Positions 37,752 to 47,051 are shown, counted from the first letter of the stretch. The stretch is 64,000 nucleotides of DNA from Oceaniglobus indicus (GCF_002751875.1 NZ_NMZM01000009.1:1-64000); one strand, 5' to 3'. Made by a program: numbers and translations. Notes: generated by a model not told the origin, from the sequence alone.

Positions 37752-38438
37752 TCAGACGACTTCGACGCGCATGGCGCCAAGCCCGTCCACCGCAATTTCC
37801 ATCACGTCGCCCCGCGCCACGGGGCCGACCCCGGCAGGGGTGCCCGACAGGATCACGTCGCCCGCCGCAAGCGTGAAATACGACGACAGATAGGCAATCA
37901 TTTCCGGCACCTTCCAGATCATCTGGTTCAGATCCCCGGACTGGCGCAGATCGCCGTTGACATGCAGCGTGATCGCGCCGTCGGACGGATGGCCGATCTC
38001 CGCTGCGGGGTGGATCGGGCCGATGGGGGCCGAGCGTTCGAACGCCTTGCCGATTTCCCAAGGGCGCCCGGCCTTTTTCGCAGCGCCCTGAAGATCGCGC
38101 CGCGTCATGTCCAGCGCAAGGGCATAGCCATAGACGTGATCCAGCGCATCGGCGACGGCGATGTCCGCGCCGCCCGATTTCAGCATCACGGCGATTTCCG
38201 CCTCGTGGTGCACGTCATCGCTTTTGACCGGATAGGGGAAGGTGCCGGACGGGTCCAGGTTGTCGGGGTTCTTTTGAAAGAAGAACGGCGCCTCGCGGTC
38301 CGGGTCATGCCCCATCTCGACCGCATGGGCGGCATAGTTGCGACCGATGCAATACACGCGACGCACCGGAAATGTGGCGTCGATGCCGGCAACGGGCAGG
38401 GCGATGACGCGAGGCGATGGGATGACATGGACGTTCAC
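37752..38438 (-). CDS. Fumarylacetoacetate hydrolase (FAH) family protein
   Basis: The 228-residue protein has the metal-binding HHEAEIAVML and VYGYALALDMTRRDLQ, with FFFQKNPDN and ILSGTPAGVGPV, the marks of fumarylpyruvate hydrolase-like FAH proteins. Such enzymes cut or decarboxylate 2-oxo-acids. It is divergent from the TRAP transporter operon with about 165 bases between, and may handle a product of the transported substrate. This link is an inference. Confidence 0.9.
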   Translation of the reverse strand: MNVHVIPSPRVIALPVAGIDATFPVRRVYCIGRNYAAHAVEMGHDPDREAPFFFQKNPDNLDPSGTFPYPVKSDDVHHEAEIAVMLKSGGADIAVADALDHVYGYALALDMTRRDLQGAAKKAGRPWEIGKAFERSAPIGPIHPAAEIGHPSDGAITLHVNGDLRQSGDLNQMIWKVPEMIAYLSSYFTLAAGDVILSGTPAGVGPVARGDVMEIAVDGLGAMRVEVV

Positions 38439-38538
38439 TGGGGCTTCTCCGGCTGATGTATTTTCACTCTAGGTCACCGCCTCGTCGCTCCGCAACCAGA
38501 TGCGCAACACCACGCCGCGGGGCTGCGGGAATCCAATA

Positions 38539-38567
38539 TTGACGCATTGCGTATATTGTATGATATA
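38539..38567 (+). promoter_or_regulatory. Promoter with GntR operator candidate upstream of the TRAP operon
   Basis: TTGACG (38539-38544) and GATATA (38562-38567) form a plausible -35/-10 pair with 17 bases between. Overlapping the -10 is TTGTATGATAT (38556-38566). Read on the other strand it is ATATCATACAA, nine of eleven bases equal to the palindrome TTGTCATACAA found in front of the gntR gene. This is the form of a FadR/FCD operator that would block the promoter. Confidence 0.5.
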
Positions 38568-38602
38568 TAGCCTCGGGAAGAGAATCCAAAGGGGAGGTAG
38601 AC

Positions 38603-39592
38603 ATGTTCAAACTGGTAATGGCTCTGGCCGCTGGCCTGGCGGTGGCGGTGCCGTCCGTGGGGGCCGCGCAAGACAGGAAATTGATCCGTTTCGGCTATTC
38701 TTCGCCAACCGATCTTGAGAATGACAACGGCGCAACGGCCTGGATCTTCAAGCAATTCGTCGAAAGCCGCAGCGACACGCTCGAGGTCGGTCTCTACGGC
38801 TCCAGCGAACTGGGAAGCGATCAGGACGTCCTGCAGGCGATGCAGCTCGGTTCGGGCGCCACGATGCACATCGGCGGCACGGCGCTGTTCAACTCGTTCA
38901 TCGAACGTGTCGGAGTTTTGGATCTGCCGTTTCTCTGGCAGGATTATGCCCATGTCGGCCGCGCGCTTGACGGCGATGTCGGCGCATCGCTGGAAGCCGA
39001 TTTCGAGGCGTCCGGCTTCAAGGTTCTGGGTTGGGGTTACAGCTGGGGCTACCGCAACGTCGTGACCGGCGGCGCGCCGATCAACTCGCCCGAGGGCATC
39101 AAGGGGCTGAAGCTTCGCACCATTCAGTCGCCGATCTATGTCGCGGCGCTGAACGCGATGGGGGCGAACGCAACGCCGATGGCCTTCGGCGAGGTCTATA
39201 CCGCCCTTCAGACCGGTGTGCTGGACGGGTTCGAACATGCGGCGTCGATGGTCTATTCGTCGAAACTGTATGAGGTGACCGACAATGTCGCCCTGACCCG
39301 GCACCTGTTCGGGCCGACCGTGCTGACCTATTCGCTGTCGCAATGGGAGGCGCTGACCGAGAAGGAGCAGGAGGTCGTGCAGGCGGGGGCGGATTTCGCG
39401 ATCGAGGTGGCGCGGGCGTTGGCCCCGGGCCGCGAAGCCGCCGCGCTGGATCTGTTGCGCGAGCAGGGCATGACGATCACCGAGATCGACACGTCCGGTT
39501 TCGCCGAGGCAGCCGTGCCGTTGCAGGACGAGCTTGCCGCCGGAATCGACGCCACCGATGTTCTGGCAGACATCCGCGCCGCGGCCGAGTGA
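38603..39592 (+). CDS. dctP: TRAP transporter substrate-binding protein (DctP)
   Basis: The 329-residue periplasmic protein has a 22-residue signal peptide (MFKLVMALAAGLAVAVPSVG, cut after GAA) and a DctP fold with GLKLRTIQSP, whose Arg contacts the carboxylate of the ligand, and TPMAFGEVYTALQTGVLDGF. It binds an organic acid; which one is not shown. It heads the operon dctP-dctQ-dctM-SDR and is followed by an attenuator hairpin. Confidence 0.95.
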   Translation: MFKLVMALAAGLAVAVPSVGAAQDRKLIRFGYSSPTDLENDNGATAWIFKQFVESRSDTLEVGLYGSSELGSDQDVLQAMQLGSGATMHIGGTALFNSFIERVGVLDLPFLWQDYAHVGRALDGDVGASLEADFEASGFKVLGWGYSWGYRNVVTGGAPINSPEGIKGLKLRTIQSPIYVAALNAMGANATPMAFGEVYTALQTGVLDGFEHAASMVYSSKLYEVTDNVALTRHLFGPTVLTYSLSQWEALTEKEQEVVQAGADFAIEVARALAPGREAAALDLLREQGMTITEIDTSGFAEAAVPLQDELAAGIDATDVLADIRAAAE

Positions 39593-39604
39593 GCCGCATT
39601 TCAG

Positions 39605-39634
39605 AAGGCTGTCCCTGAACGGGGCAGCCTTTTT
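39605..39634 (+). terminator. Attenuator hairpin between dctP and dctQ
   Basis: A stem AAGGCTG-TCCC with GGGG-CAGCCTT (one G-U pair) around a TGAAC loop is followed by TTTTT. It starts 12 bases after dctP and ends 20 bases before the dctQ start. It probably ends most transcripts and so lets the binding protein outnumber the membrane subunits. Confidence 0.75.
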
Positions 39635-39653
39635 GCCGACATCGGAGAGTGCA

Positions 39654-40145
39654 ATGCATCGCCTGTTTCGAGAGATCGATCGCCTGGTCGAGACGCTGAT
39701 CTTCGTCATCTTCCTGGCCATCGTCATCGTTGGCACGGCCCAGGTTCTGAACCGATACGCCCTGAACTCATCCCTGAGCTGGAGTGAGGAGTTTCAGAAA
39801 TACGGCCAGATCTGGCTGGTTTTCCTGAGCATTCCCGTGGCCTATCGGCGTGGAATGCACATCGGGATGGACCTTCTGGACGACTGGTTCTCGCCCCGGG
39901 GTCGTCGCCTCTTTTCGCTCGGGATCGATTTCCTGTGGCTGCTGCTGGCGGGTTCCGTCCTCTATGGCCTCAACACGTTGATGCCCCTGCTGGCCCGGCA
40001 GAAAAGCCCGGGATTGGGTATGCCGATGGATTGGGCCTATGGCGGCCTGGTGGTCGGGATGGTCTATCTGATCTTCGTCAGTCTGCGACGCATCGTGGTC
40101 ACGGTGCAGGGACGCGATATTCCCAAAGAACACATCGGGAGCTGA
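39654..40145 (+). CDS. dctQ: TRAP transporter small permease (DctQ)
   Basis: A 163-residue inner-membrane protein with four helices and the family marks VLNRYALNSSLSWSEEFQKYGQ (shortened here to its core NRYALNSSLSWSEEF) and YRRGMHIGMDLL. It joins the binding protein to the large permease. The start at MHRLFREIDRL is the family start. Confidence 0.93.
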   Translation: MHRLFREIDRLVETLIFVIFLAIVIVGTAQVLNRYALNSSLSWSEEFQKYGQIWLVFLSIPVAYRRGMHIGMDLLDDWFSPRGRRLFSLGIDFLWLLLAGSVLYGLNTLMPLLARQKSPGLGMPMDWAYGGLVVGMVYLIFVSLRRIVVTVQGRDIPKEHIGS

Positions 40146-40150
40146 AGGCG

Positions 40151-41446
40151 ATGTTGATCGGACTTTTCGTTCTGCTGTTGGTGATGATTTTTGCGGGTAT
40201 TCCCGTCATTCTTGCCCTCGGCCTTATCGGGGTGGGGGGCATCGCCGGGGTGCCCGAGCTGAACTTCGCGTTGTTCCCGCAAAAGATGTTCACCACCCTC
40301 GACAGCTTCAGCCTGCTTGCCTTGCCCTATTTCATCTTGGCCGGTGAACTCATGGCGCGCGGCGGGATCAGCCGCAAGCTGGTGGAATTTGCCGAAACCG
40401 TTGTCGGCCATCTGCGGGGCGGATTGGCCCAGGCCAATATCGTCGCCTCGATGGTGTTTTCCGGCGTGTCGGGGTCTTCGACGGCTGATACCTCGGCCAT
40501 CGGCTCGGTCCTCATTCCGGCGATGAAGGAAAAGGGCTACAAGGCCGGGTATGCCGCGGCCATTACCGCAACCAGCGGCACGATCGGCGCGATCATCCCG
40601 CCCAGCATGACGTTGATCGTCTATGGCTCGCTTGCCAATGTCTCGATCGGCGGGCTGTTCCTTGGCGGGATCATTCCCGGCATCCTGGTGGGCGTCGCCT
40701 TCATGGCGGTCGTCGTGGTCCAGTCGCGGAACGCGAAGAAATACCCCGAGATGCAAAGCCGCGAAGGGTCGTTCCACCTTGGGGCCGTTCTGCGGGCGCT
40801 GCCGCGGGTCTGGGCCGCATTGCTGGCGCCGCTGATCATCGTCGGCGGCATCCTGGGCGGCATCTTTACGGCCACGGAAGCCGGAGTCGTCGCCTGCGTC
40901 TATTCGTTCATCATCGCCTTCTTCATCTATCGAACCGTCAAGCTTGCCGATCTTCCGCGTATTTTCCTGGCCGCCGCAATGACCACGTGCATGGTGTCGG
41001 GCATCATCGCGATCGCGGGCGGTTTCGGGTGGCTTCTGGCCTATCTGAACTTCAACCAGATCGTGCTGCGCAACATCTATGCCGTGACCGACAATCCGCA
41101 GATCGTCTTTCTGCTGCTGGTTCTGGTCATGCTGGTGCTGACCATGTTCGTCGACAGCATGGCGGTGCTTATCATCAGCGTTCCGGTCGCGGTGCAGATC
41201 GGAAACTCCTACGGGCTCGACCCCTTCCAGCTTGGCCTTGCGCTGACGATTGCCACGCAGATCGGCTCGACAACGCCACCGGTGGCGGTCCTGCTGTTCG
41301 TCGCCTCAAGCATCGCGCGCTGTCCGTATCGCGAAACGGTACGCTATGTCTGGCCGTTCATCGCGGCGGAAATCGCGGTCTTGATGCTGGTCGTGTTCTG
41401 GACACCGGTGGCCAGCGCGATCCCGACCTGGGCGCTCACCCGATAA
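40151..41446 (+). CDS. dctM: TRAP transporter large permease (DctM)
   Basis: The 431-residue protein has about 12 membrane helices and typical motifs LPYFILAGELMARGGI, SGSSTADTSAIGSVLIPAM, SGTIGAIIPPSMTLIVYG and QIGSTTPPVAVLLFVASSIA. It is the Na+-driven membrane part of the transporter. The start lies five bases after dctQ. Confidence 0.95.
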   Translation: MLIGLFVLLLVMIFAGIPVILALGLIGVGGIAGVPELNFALFPQKMFTTLDSFSLLALPYFILAGELMARGGISRKLVEFAETVVGHLRGGLAQANIVASMVFSGVSGSSTADTSAIGSVLIPAMKEKGYKAGYAAAITATSGTIGAIIPPSMTLIVYGSLANVSIGGLFLGGIIPGILVGVAFMAVVVVQSRNAKKYPEMQSREGSFHLGAVLRALPRVWAALLAPLIIVGGILGGIFTATEAGVVACVYSFIIAFFIYRTVKLADLPRIFLAAAMTTCMVSGIIAIAGGFGWLLAYLNFNQIVLRNIYAVTDNPQIVFLLLVLVMLVLTMFVDSMAVLIISVPVAVQIGNSYGLDPFQLGLALTIATQIGSTTPPVAVLLFVASSIARCPYRETVRYVWPFIAAEIAVLMLVVFWTPVASAIPTWALTR

Positions 41447-41481
41447 AATCATCACTCGACACAGTAACAAGGAGAAGACGA

Positions 41482-42228
41482 ATGTATGACGTGGCTGAAA
41501 AGGTTGCCGTGATCACGGGGGGCACGCGAGGCATCGGTCTGGCCCTTGCGGAACACCTGTTGCAACAGAAATCCAGGGTCGTGATCAACGGACGCAGCAC
41601 GACGGACGAGGCGCGTGCCCTGCAAGAGACCCACGGAGCCGACAATGTGGTCATCGTCGAGGCTGACGTGTCGGTGCCGGCCGAAGCCGCACGGCTTGTG
41701 GCCGAGACCGAAGCCCGTTTCGGCCGGCTCGACATGCTGGTCCATTCCGCGGGCGGTCCGGCCGGCGGCAAGGTTCCGGGGATGGAGACAGAAAGCTGGA
41801 TGCAGGCCTTCGCCATTCACGTGCATCCCGTGTTTCACCTGTTCCAGGCCGCACATCCGTTGCTGGCGAAAGAGGGTGGGGCGGTTCTGCTGGTGTCATC
41901 GGTCGCAGGGATCAGGGGTTGTCCGGGCACGGTGGCCTATCAGACCGTGAAGGGCGCATTGATCCCGATGGCCAAGGCGCTGGCCATGGATCACGGGGTC
42001 GAGGGGATCCGGGTGAACGTGATCGCCCCGGGCATCATCCGCACCCGTTTCCATGACGCGATGACGAAAGAGGCGCAGGCCCACAACCTGCAGAACCGCA
42101 TTCCGCTGCGGCGCGAGGGGTCGGTCGACGATGTGGCCGAAGCGATGATGACGCTTCTCCAGAACGAGTTCATAACCGGCGAAACGCTTGTCGTGGACGG
42201 CGGAATGTCGATGCGCGTCACCGGCTGA
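41482..42228 (+). CDS. Short-chain dehydrogenase/reductase
   Basis: A 248-residue classical SDR with TGGTRGIGLA for the nucleotide, NxxG-type HSAGGPAGG, catalytic Ser in LVSSVAG and Y-x3-K in YQTVK, and the C-terminal GETLVVDGGMSMR. It oxidises or reduces a hydroxy/keto group. Its place at the end of the TRAP operon, with an AAGGAGAAG site, suggests that it acts on the imported acid. The gene is convergent with the gntR gene. Confidence 0.93.
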   Translation: MYDVAEKVAVITGGTRGIGLALAEHLLQQKSRVVINGRSTTDEARALQETHGADNVVIVEADVSVPAEAARLVAETEARFGRLDMLVHSAGGPAGGKVPGMETESWMQAFAIHVHPVFHLFQAAHPLLAKEGGAVLLVSSVAGIRGCPGTVAYQTVKGALIPMAKALAMDHGVEGIRVNVIAPGIIRTRFHDAMTKEAQAHNLQNRIPLRREGSVDDVAEAMMTLLQNEFITGETLVVDGGMSMRVTG

Positions 42229-42236
42229 GCGGGCCG

Positions 42237-42989
42237 TCATTCTCCGGCACGATCGGCACTGCGCTTCGGCTTGGTGCCGGTCGGTTCACGGATGATGTCG
42301 ATGTCCGTCCTGGCATTGCCCAGCATGACCTGTGCGGCCTCTCTTGCGGCCGCCGGGTCTTTTCGCAGGATCGCATCGCGCAGGTCGCGATGTTCTTCCA
42401 GAGCGCGGGGCCGATGCTGGCCCAGGGCCGCGATCGAGAACATCTCGCGCAGGCCGATTTCAAAAAGCTGGCCGATGGGCCAGAAGAATTCGTTCCGGGT
42501 CGCGATATAGATGCATTTGTGAAAGGCGAGATCCGCCTCGACCCAGGCGGCGTTGTCGTCGCCCGCGGCCTCCATCAACCCGAATGCCTCGCTCAGGCGG
42601 TCGTGATCCACCTCCCGCGCATACATCGCGGCGTTTTCTGCCGCCGCCGGTTCGACCGCGTTGCGAAGTTGAAACATCTTTTCCAGGTAGGTCGAGGTAT
42701 CGGCCAGCTGGATGCGCCACTTCAGCACGTCGGGGTCCATCTGGTTCCAGTCCTCGGGCGCGCGCACCCGCGTCCCCAGTTTCGAGCGCGCCTCGACCAG
42801 GCCTTTCGCGATCAACCCGCGAACCGCCTCACGAACCGCCGTGCGGCTGACACCGAGGGTCTGACAAAACTGGGCCTCGGTCGGCAGGATGCTGCCCGGC
42901 GCAAACTCGCCCCGCATGATCGCCAGCCCGATCTGATCGCCCACGCGAAGATGCAGCTTGAAGCTGTCGGCCCAGTTTCTATTGGTCAA
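42237..42989 (-). CDS. GntR-family regulator, FCD (FadR) type
   Basis: The 250-residue regulator has a winged helix (ILPTEAQFCQTLGVSRTAVR, GLVEARSKLGTRVR) and an all-helical FCD ligand domain (FQLRNAVEPAAAENAA, AFHKCIYIATRNEFF with the metal-binding His). It probably binds the imported acid or a product. The convergent position, and a TTGTCATACAA palindrome before its own start that recurs before dctP, suggest self-control and control of the TRAP operon. Confidence 0.92.
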   Translation of the reverse strand: MTNRNWADSFKLHLRVGDQIGLAIMRGEFAPGSILPTEAQFCQTLGVSRTAVREAVRGLIAKGLVEARSKLGTRVRAPEDWNQMDPDVLKWRIQLADTSTYLEKMFQLRNAVEPAAAENAAMYAREVDHDRLSEAFGLMEAAGDDNAAWVEADLAFHKCIYIATRNEFFWPIGQLFEIGLREMFSIAALGQHRPRALEEHRDLRDAILRKDPAAAREAAQVMLGNARTDIDIIREPTGTKPKRSADRAGE

Positions 42990-43042
42990 ATGCGCAACCT
43001 CTTGAGTTTTCGGAACGAATGAGCATCATCGCCTGCGTCGAA

Positions 43043-43053
43043 TTGTCATACAA
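43043..43053. promoter_or_regulatory. GntR/FCD operator candidate upstream of gntR
   Basis: TTGTCATACAA is a TTGT-N3-ACAA palindrome, the form bound by FadR/FCD regulators (T-x-GT-N3-AC-x-A). It lies 54 bases before the start of the minus-strand gntR gene, where it can overlap the promoter. Confidence 0.55.
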
Positions 43054-43206
43054 ATCATAACGTCGCAAGCGCGGCGAGTCCACGTTGCTCTCACGTTATC
43101 GAACTAGGTCTTCGGTTGTGCCTGGAAAGTGCGCTCGTCTCGACCCTGGCGGGCGCCCGTGTCGGAACGCATACCATTGGGGAAACGTCAAAGGACCGCG
43201 CGCCGA

Positions 43207-43231
43207 TTCGGCTGACCGCGGGTCAGCCGAA
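43207..43231. repeat. Perfect 11-bp inverted repeat
   Basis: TTCGGCTGACC and GGTCAGCCGAA surround GCG, making a perfect hairpin. No T-run follows on either strand, so it is not a classical terminator. Its role is unknown. Confidence 0.5.
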
Positions 43232-43371
43232 ACGCGAATAGGGTCGGATCAATGTCCAACCCCCGCGCGCAATGCTGTGATAATCAACGTCGCAACAACC
43301 GATGATCAGGCCTGAAGAGGGTGGGTGGCCCCGTTCGGGAAACGTCTGATCGTTTGCGTCGATTGTTTATT

Positions 43372-43446
43372 TGGAGCGGGCGAGGCGATTCGAACGCCCG
43401 ACCCTAACCTTGGCAAGGTTATGCTCTACCCCTGAGCTACGCCCGC
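43372..43446 (-). tRNA. tRNA-Gly (GCC)
   Basis: The minus strand folds into a full 75-base tRNA: acceptor GCGGGCG/CGCCCGC, D arm GCTC/GAGC, anticodon stem TAACC/GGTTA with loop TTGCCAA (anticodon GCC), T arm GGGCG/CGCCT around TTCGAAT, U73 and encoded CCA. Confidence 0.96.
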
Positions 43447-43490
43447 TTCCTTGTCGCTGAGATAGCCAGAGCGCCGGCGGGCTGCAAGCG

Positions 43491-43529
43491 AAAAATGCGC
43501 CCGCGGCGAGATTTTCGCCGCGGGTGCGC
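43491..43529 (-). terminator. Rho-independent terminator of pyc
   Basis: On the minus strand CCCGCGGCGA pairs with TCGCCGCGGG around AAATC, followed by CGCATTTTT. It lies about 10 bases after the pyc stop. Confidence 0.82.
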
Positions 43530-43538
43530 GGGCCGCGA

Positions 43539-46500
43539 TCACTCAAGCTCGATCAGCAGGTCCTTGGCGTCGATCTGGGCACCGGGCGTGACATGGACCG
43601 CCTTGATCTTGGCCTTCCGTTCAGCGTGGATCCCGGTTTCCATCTTCATCGCCTCGATGGTCAACAGCAGATCGCCCTCGTTCACGGTCTTGCCGACCAC
43701 GGCGGCCACGCTGGCCACCACGCCGGGCATCGGAGCGCCGACATGGGCCGGGTTGCCGGCTTCGGCCTTGGGACGTGCGGCGCTTACGGCCGTGGCCTTG
43801 CGGTTCGGCACCCGGATCAGCCGTGGCTGGCCGTTCAGCTCGAAGAACACTCTGGCCTGTCCGGTATCGTCGGTATCGCCCAGAGCGAGGCAGCGGATTT
43901 CAAGCGTCTTGCCGGGGCCGATTTCAGCGGTGATTTCTTCGCCCGCATCCATGCCGTAAAAGAACGTGCGCGTCGGCAGGGTGCGCACCGGCCCATAGTC
44001 CAGATTGCGGCGGCGGTAATCGAGGAAGACCTTGGGATACATCAGGTATCCGTTCAGATCCTCGTCGTCGATCTCGACAGCACCGTCCAGGGCGGCGACC
44101 GCTTCGGCGCGAGCCGCTTCCAGATCGACGGGTTTCAGGTGAAGGCCGGGGCGGCCGGTCATCGGCTTTTCATCCTTGAGGATCTTCTTCTGGATCTTCT
44201 CAGGCCACCCGCCCGGGGGCTGGCCCAGCGACCCGCGCATCATGTCGATGACGGAATCGGGGAACGACACGTCGATCTCGGGGTCTTCGACCTGTTCGCG
44301 GGTCAGGCCCTGGGACACCATCATCAGTGCCATGTCACCCACCACCTTGGACGATGGCGTGACCTTGACGATGTCGCCGAACATCCGGTTCACGTCGGCA
44401 TAGGTCTGCGCGACCTCGTGCCAGCGTTCCTCGAGCCCCATGGAACGCGCCTGGGCCTTGAGGTTGGTGAACTGCCCGCCCGGCATCTCGTGCAGATAGA
44501 CTTCGGACGCCGGGGCCTGCTGTCCGGTCTCGAAGGCCGCGTAATGGGCGCGCACGGTTTCCCAGTAATTCGAGATTTCGCGCACCGCGCCGATGTCGAT
44601 GCCGGTTTCGCGATCGGTGTGGGCCAGCGCCTCGACGATGGTGCCGAAGGTCGCCTGCGACGTGTTGCCAGACAGCGAGTCCATGGCGCAATCCACCGCG
44701 TCGACCCCCGCTTCCGAGGCGGCCAGGATGGTGGCGCAGGCGATGCCTGCGGTGTCGTGGGTGTGGAAGTGGATCGGCAGGCCGACCTCGTCCTTCAGGG
44801 CCTTGATCAGGATACGGGCCGATGCCGGCTTCAGCAGTCCCGCCATGTCCTTGAGGCCCAGAACATGGGCGCCGGCCTTTTTCAGATCCTTGCCCATCTC
44901 GACATAGTATTTCAGATCGTATTTTGCCCGGTCCGGGTTCAAGAGGTCGCCTGTGTAACAGATCGTCCCTTCGCAGACCTTGTTGGCGGCGATCACGGCA
45001 TCCATGGCGACGCGCATGTTTTCGACCCAGTTCAGGCTGTCGAACACGCGGAACACGTCGACCCCCGAGGTGGCGGCCTGTGCGATGAAGCTTTGCACCA
45101 CGTTGTCGGGGTAATTCGTATAGCCGACCCCGTTGGACGAACGCAGCAGCATCTGCGTCATCAGGTTGGGCATCTGCGCCCGGATGTCGCGCAGCCGCTG
45201 CCACGGGCATTCCTGAAGGAAGCGATAGGCCACGTCGAACGTCGCACCGCCCCAGCATTCGACCGAAAACAGCTGTGGCAGGTTGGCGGCATAAGCCGGC
45301 GCGATCTTGATCATGTCCAGCGAACGCATGCGCGTCGCCATCAGCGACTGGTGCGCGTCGCGCATGGTCGTGTCGGTGATCAGCAGCTGTTTCTGTTCGG
45401 CCATCCACTCGGCGACCGCTTCGGGGCCGAACTGATCCAGGATCTGGCGGGTGCCCGGCACCGGATCCTCGGTGCGCAGTTTCGGCGGCACCGGGGTTTT
45501 CACATCGGCGGCAGGGGCAGGGCGCCCTTCGGTTTCGGGGTGCCCGTTCACGGTGACGTCGGCGATATAGGTCAGGATCTTGGTCGCGCGGTCGCGGCGC
45601 GGAGCAAAATCGAACAACTCGGGCGTCTGGTCGATGAACTTGGTATGGTATTCATTGTTCAGGAATACCGGATGCTTCAGCAGGTTCTCGACGAACGAGA
45701 TATTGGTGCTGACGCCGCGAATGCGGAATTCGCGCAGCGCGCGGTCCATCCGGGCGATCGCCGCCTCGGGGGTCGGGGCCGATGCCGTGACCTTGACCAG
45801 AAGCGAATCGTAATATCGCGTGATCACTGCACCGGCATAGGCCGTGCCACCGTCCAACCGGATGCCCATGCCGGTCGCGCTGCGATAGGTGGTGATGCGG
45901 CCGTAATCGGGAATGAAATTGTTGGTCGGGTCTTCGGTGGTGATGCGGCACTGGATCGCGTGTCCGCGCAACTGGACGTCATATTGCGACGGCGTGCCGG
46001 TGGCTTCGACCAGCGATTTGCCCTCGGCGATCAGGATCTGGGCGCGCACGATGTCGATGCCGGTGACTTCTTCGGTCACCGTATGTTCGACCTGCACACG
46101 GGGGTTCACCTCGATGAAGTAGAACTCGCCCGATTCCATATCCATCAGGAATTCGACGGTGCCGGCGCATTCGTAATCGACGTGCTCGCAGATCTTCTTG
46201 CCGAGGTTGCACAGCTTTTCGCGCTGCGCTGCGGAAAGATAGGGAGCGGGCGCGCGTTCGACGACTTTCTGGTTGCGCCGCTGCACGGAACAATCGCGTT
46301 CCCAGAGGTGATAGATGGCGCCGTGCTTGTCGCCGAGGATCTGCACCTCGACGTGGCGGGCGCGCAGGATCATCTTTTCCAGATAGCCTTCGCCGTTGCC
46401 GAAGGCGGCTTCGGCCTCGCGCCGGCCCTCGCGCACCTTCTCCTCAAGCTCGTCGGGGCCGTTGATCGGGCGCATCCCGCGTCCGCCGCCGCCCCAGGAT

Positions 46501-46985
46501 GCCTTCAGCATCAGGGGATACCCGACCTCTTCGGCCTGCTGGGCGATCTTCGCCATGTCATCGCCCAGCACCTCGGTCGCGGGGATGACCGGCACGCCGG
46601 CCTCGATCGCCACGCGCCGCGCGCTGGCCTTGTCGCCAAGGGCGCGCATGGTTTCGGCCCGGGGCCCGATGAAGGCGATCCCGTTGGCGACGCAGGCATC
46701 CACGAAATCCGGGTTTTCGGACAGCAGGCCATAGCCCGGATGGATCGCGTCGGCGCCGGCCATCTTGGCGACGCGGATGATCTCGTCGATCGACAGGTAT
46801 GCGGCGACGGGGCCAAGACCGGCGCCGATGCGATACGCCTCGTCAGCCTTGAAGCGGTGCAGGCACAGCTTGTCCTCCTCGGCATAGACCGCGACTGTCT
46901 TTTTTCCCAACTCGTTGGCCGCCCGCATGATGCGGATTGCGATTTCGCCGCGGTTCGCGATGAGGATCTTCTTGAAGTCGGCCAT
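43539..46985 (-). CDS. pyc: Pyruvate carboxylase
   Basis: Biotin enzyme that makes oxaloacetate from pyruvate and bicarbonate. The 1148-residue single chain has in order a biotin carboxylase domain (ATP loop in GGGGRGMR, and VQVEHTVTEEVTGIDIVRAQ), a carboxyltransferase barrel (TTMRDAHQSLMATRMR with the metal site, FHTHDTAGI), and a biotin carrier with EAMKMET (biotinyl-Lys about 1114). Length is that of the tetrameric single-chain enzyme. It replenishes the TCA cycle and is often essential in Roseobacters growing on C3 compounds. Confidence 0.98.
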   Translation of the reverse strand: MADFKKILIANRGEIAIRIMRAANELGKKTVAVYAEEDKLCLHRFKADEAYRIGAGLGPVAAYLSIDEIIRVAKMAGADAIHPGYGLLSENPDFVDACVANGIAFIGPRAETMRALGDKASARRVAIEAGVPVIPATEVLGDDMAKIAQQAEEVGYPLMLKASWGGGGRGMRPINGPDELEEKVREGRREAEAAFGNGEGYLEKMILRARHVEVQILGDKHGAIYHLWERDCSVQRRNQKVVERAPAPYLSAAQREKLCNLGKKICEHVDYECAGTVEFLMDMESGEFYFIEVNPRVQVEHTVTEEVTGIDIVRAQILIAEGKSLVEATGTPSQYDVQLRGHAIQCRITTEDPTNNFIPDYGRITTYRSATGMGIRLDGGTAYAGAVITRYYDSLLVKVTASAPTPEAAIARMDRALREFRIRGVSTNISFVENLLKHPVFLNNEYHTKFIDQTPELFDFAPRRDRATKILTYIADVTVNGHPETEGRPAPAADVKTPVPPKLRTEDPVPGTRQILDQFGPEAVAEWMAEQKQLLITDTTMRDAHQSLMATRMRSLDMIKIAPAYAANLPQLFSVECWGGATFDVAYRFLQECPWQRLRDIRAQMPNLMTQMLLRSSNGVGYTNYPDNVVQSFIAQAATSGVDVFRVFDSLNWVENMRVAMDAVIAANKVCEGTICYTGDLLNPDRAKYDLKYYVEMGKDLKKAGAHVLGLKDMAGLLKPASARILIKALKDEVGLPIHFHTHDTAGIACATILAASEAGVDAVDCAMDSLSGNTSQATFGTIVEALAHTDRETGIDIGAVREISNYWETVRAHYAAFETGQQAPASEVYLHEMPGGQFTNLKAQARSMGLEERWHEVAQTYADVNRMFGDIVKVTPSSKVVGDMALMMVSQGLTREQVEDPEIDVSFPDSVIDMMRGSLGQPPGGWPEKIQKKILKDEKPMTGRPGLHLKPVDLEAARAEAVAALDGAVEIDDEDLNGYLMYPKVFLDYRRRNLDYGPVRTLPTRTFFYGMDAGEEITAEIGPGKTLEIRCLALGDTDDTGQARVFFELNGQPRLIRVPNRKATAVSAARPKAEAGNPAHVGAPMPGVVASVAAVVGKTVNEGDLLLTIEAMKMETGIHAERKAKIKAVHVTPGAQIDAKDLLIELE

Positions 46986-47051
46986 GCGTCACCCTTGTTT
47001 TTGCAGGCGCAGCATAACCGCAGGTTCGGGCGTGGAAAGTTGTTTTTGCAC

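Larger units (their letters stand above)
42990..43371. other. Intergenic region with operator and hairpin, no gene
   Basis: About 380 bases between the gntR gene and tRNA-Gly. It holds the GntR operator candidate at 43043-43053 and a perfect inverted repeat at 43207-43231. The short open frames here have no recognisable product. Confidence 0.5.

Noticed and set aside
38455-38475. Fifth copy of the dispersed intergenic motif before the FAH-family gene
   Set aside because: Only the GAAAATAC block is present and the TTCTTG block is missing, so the match is too weak.
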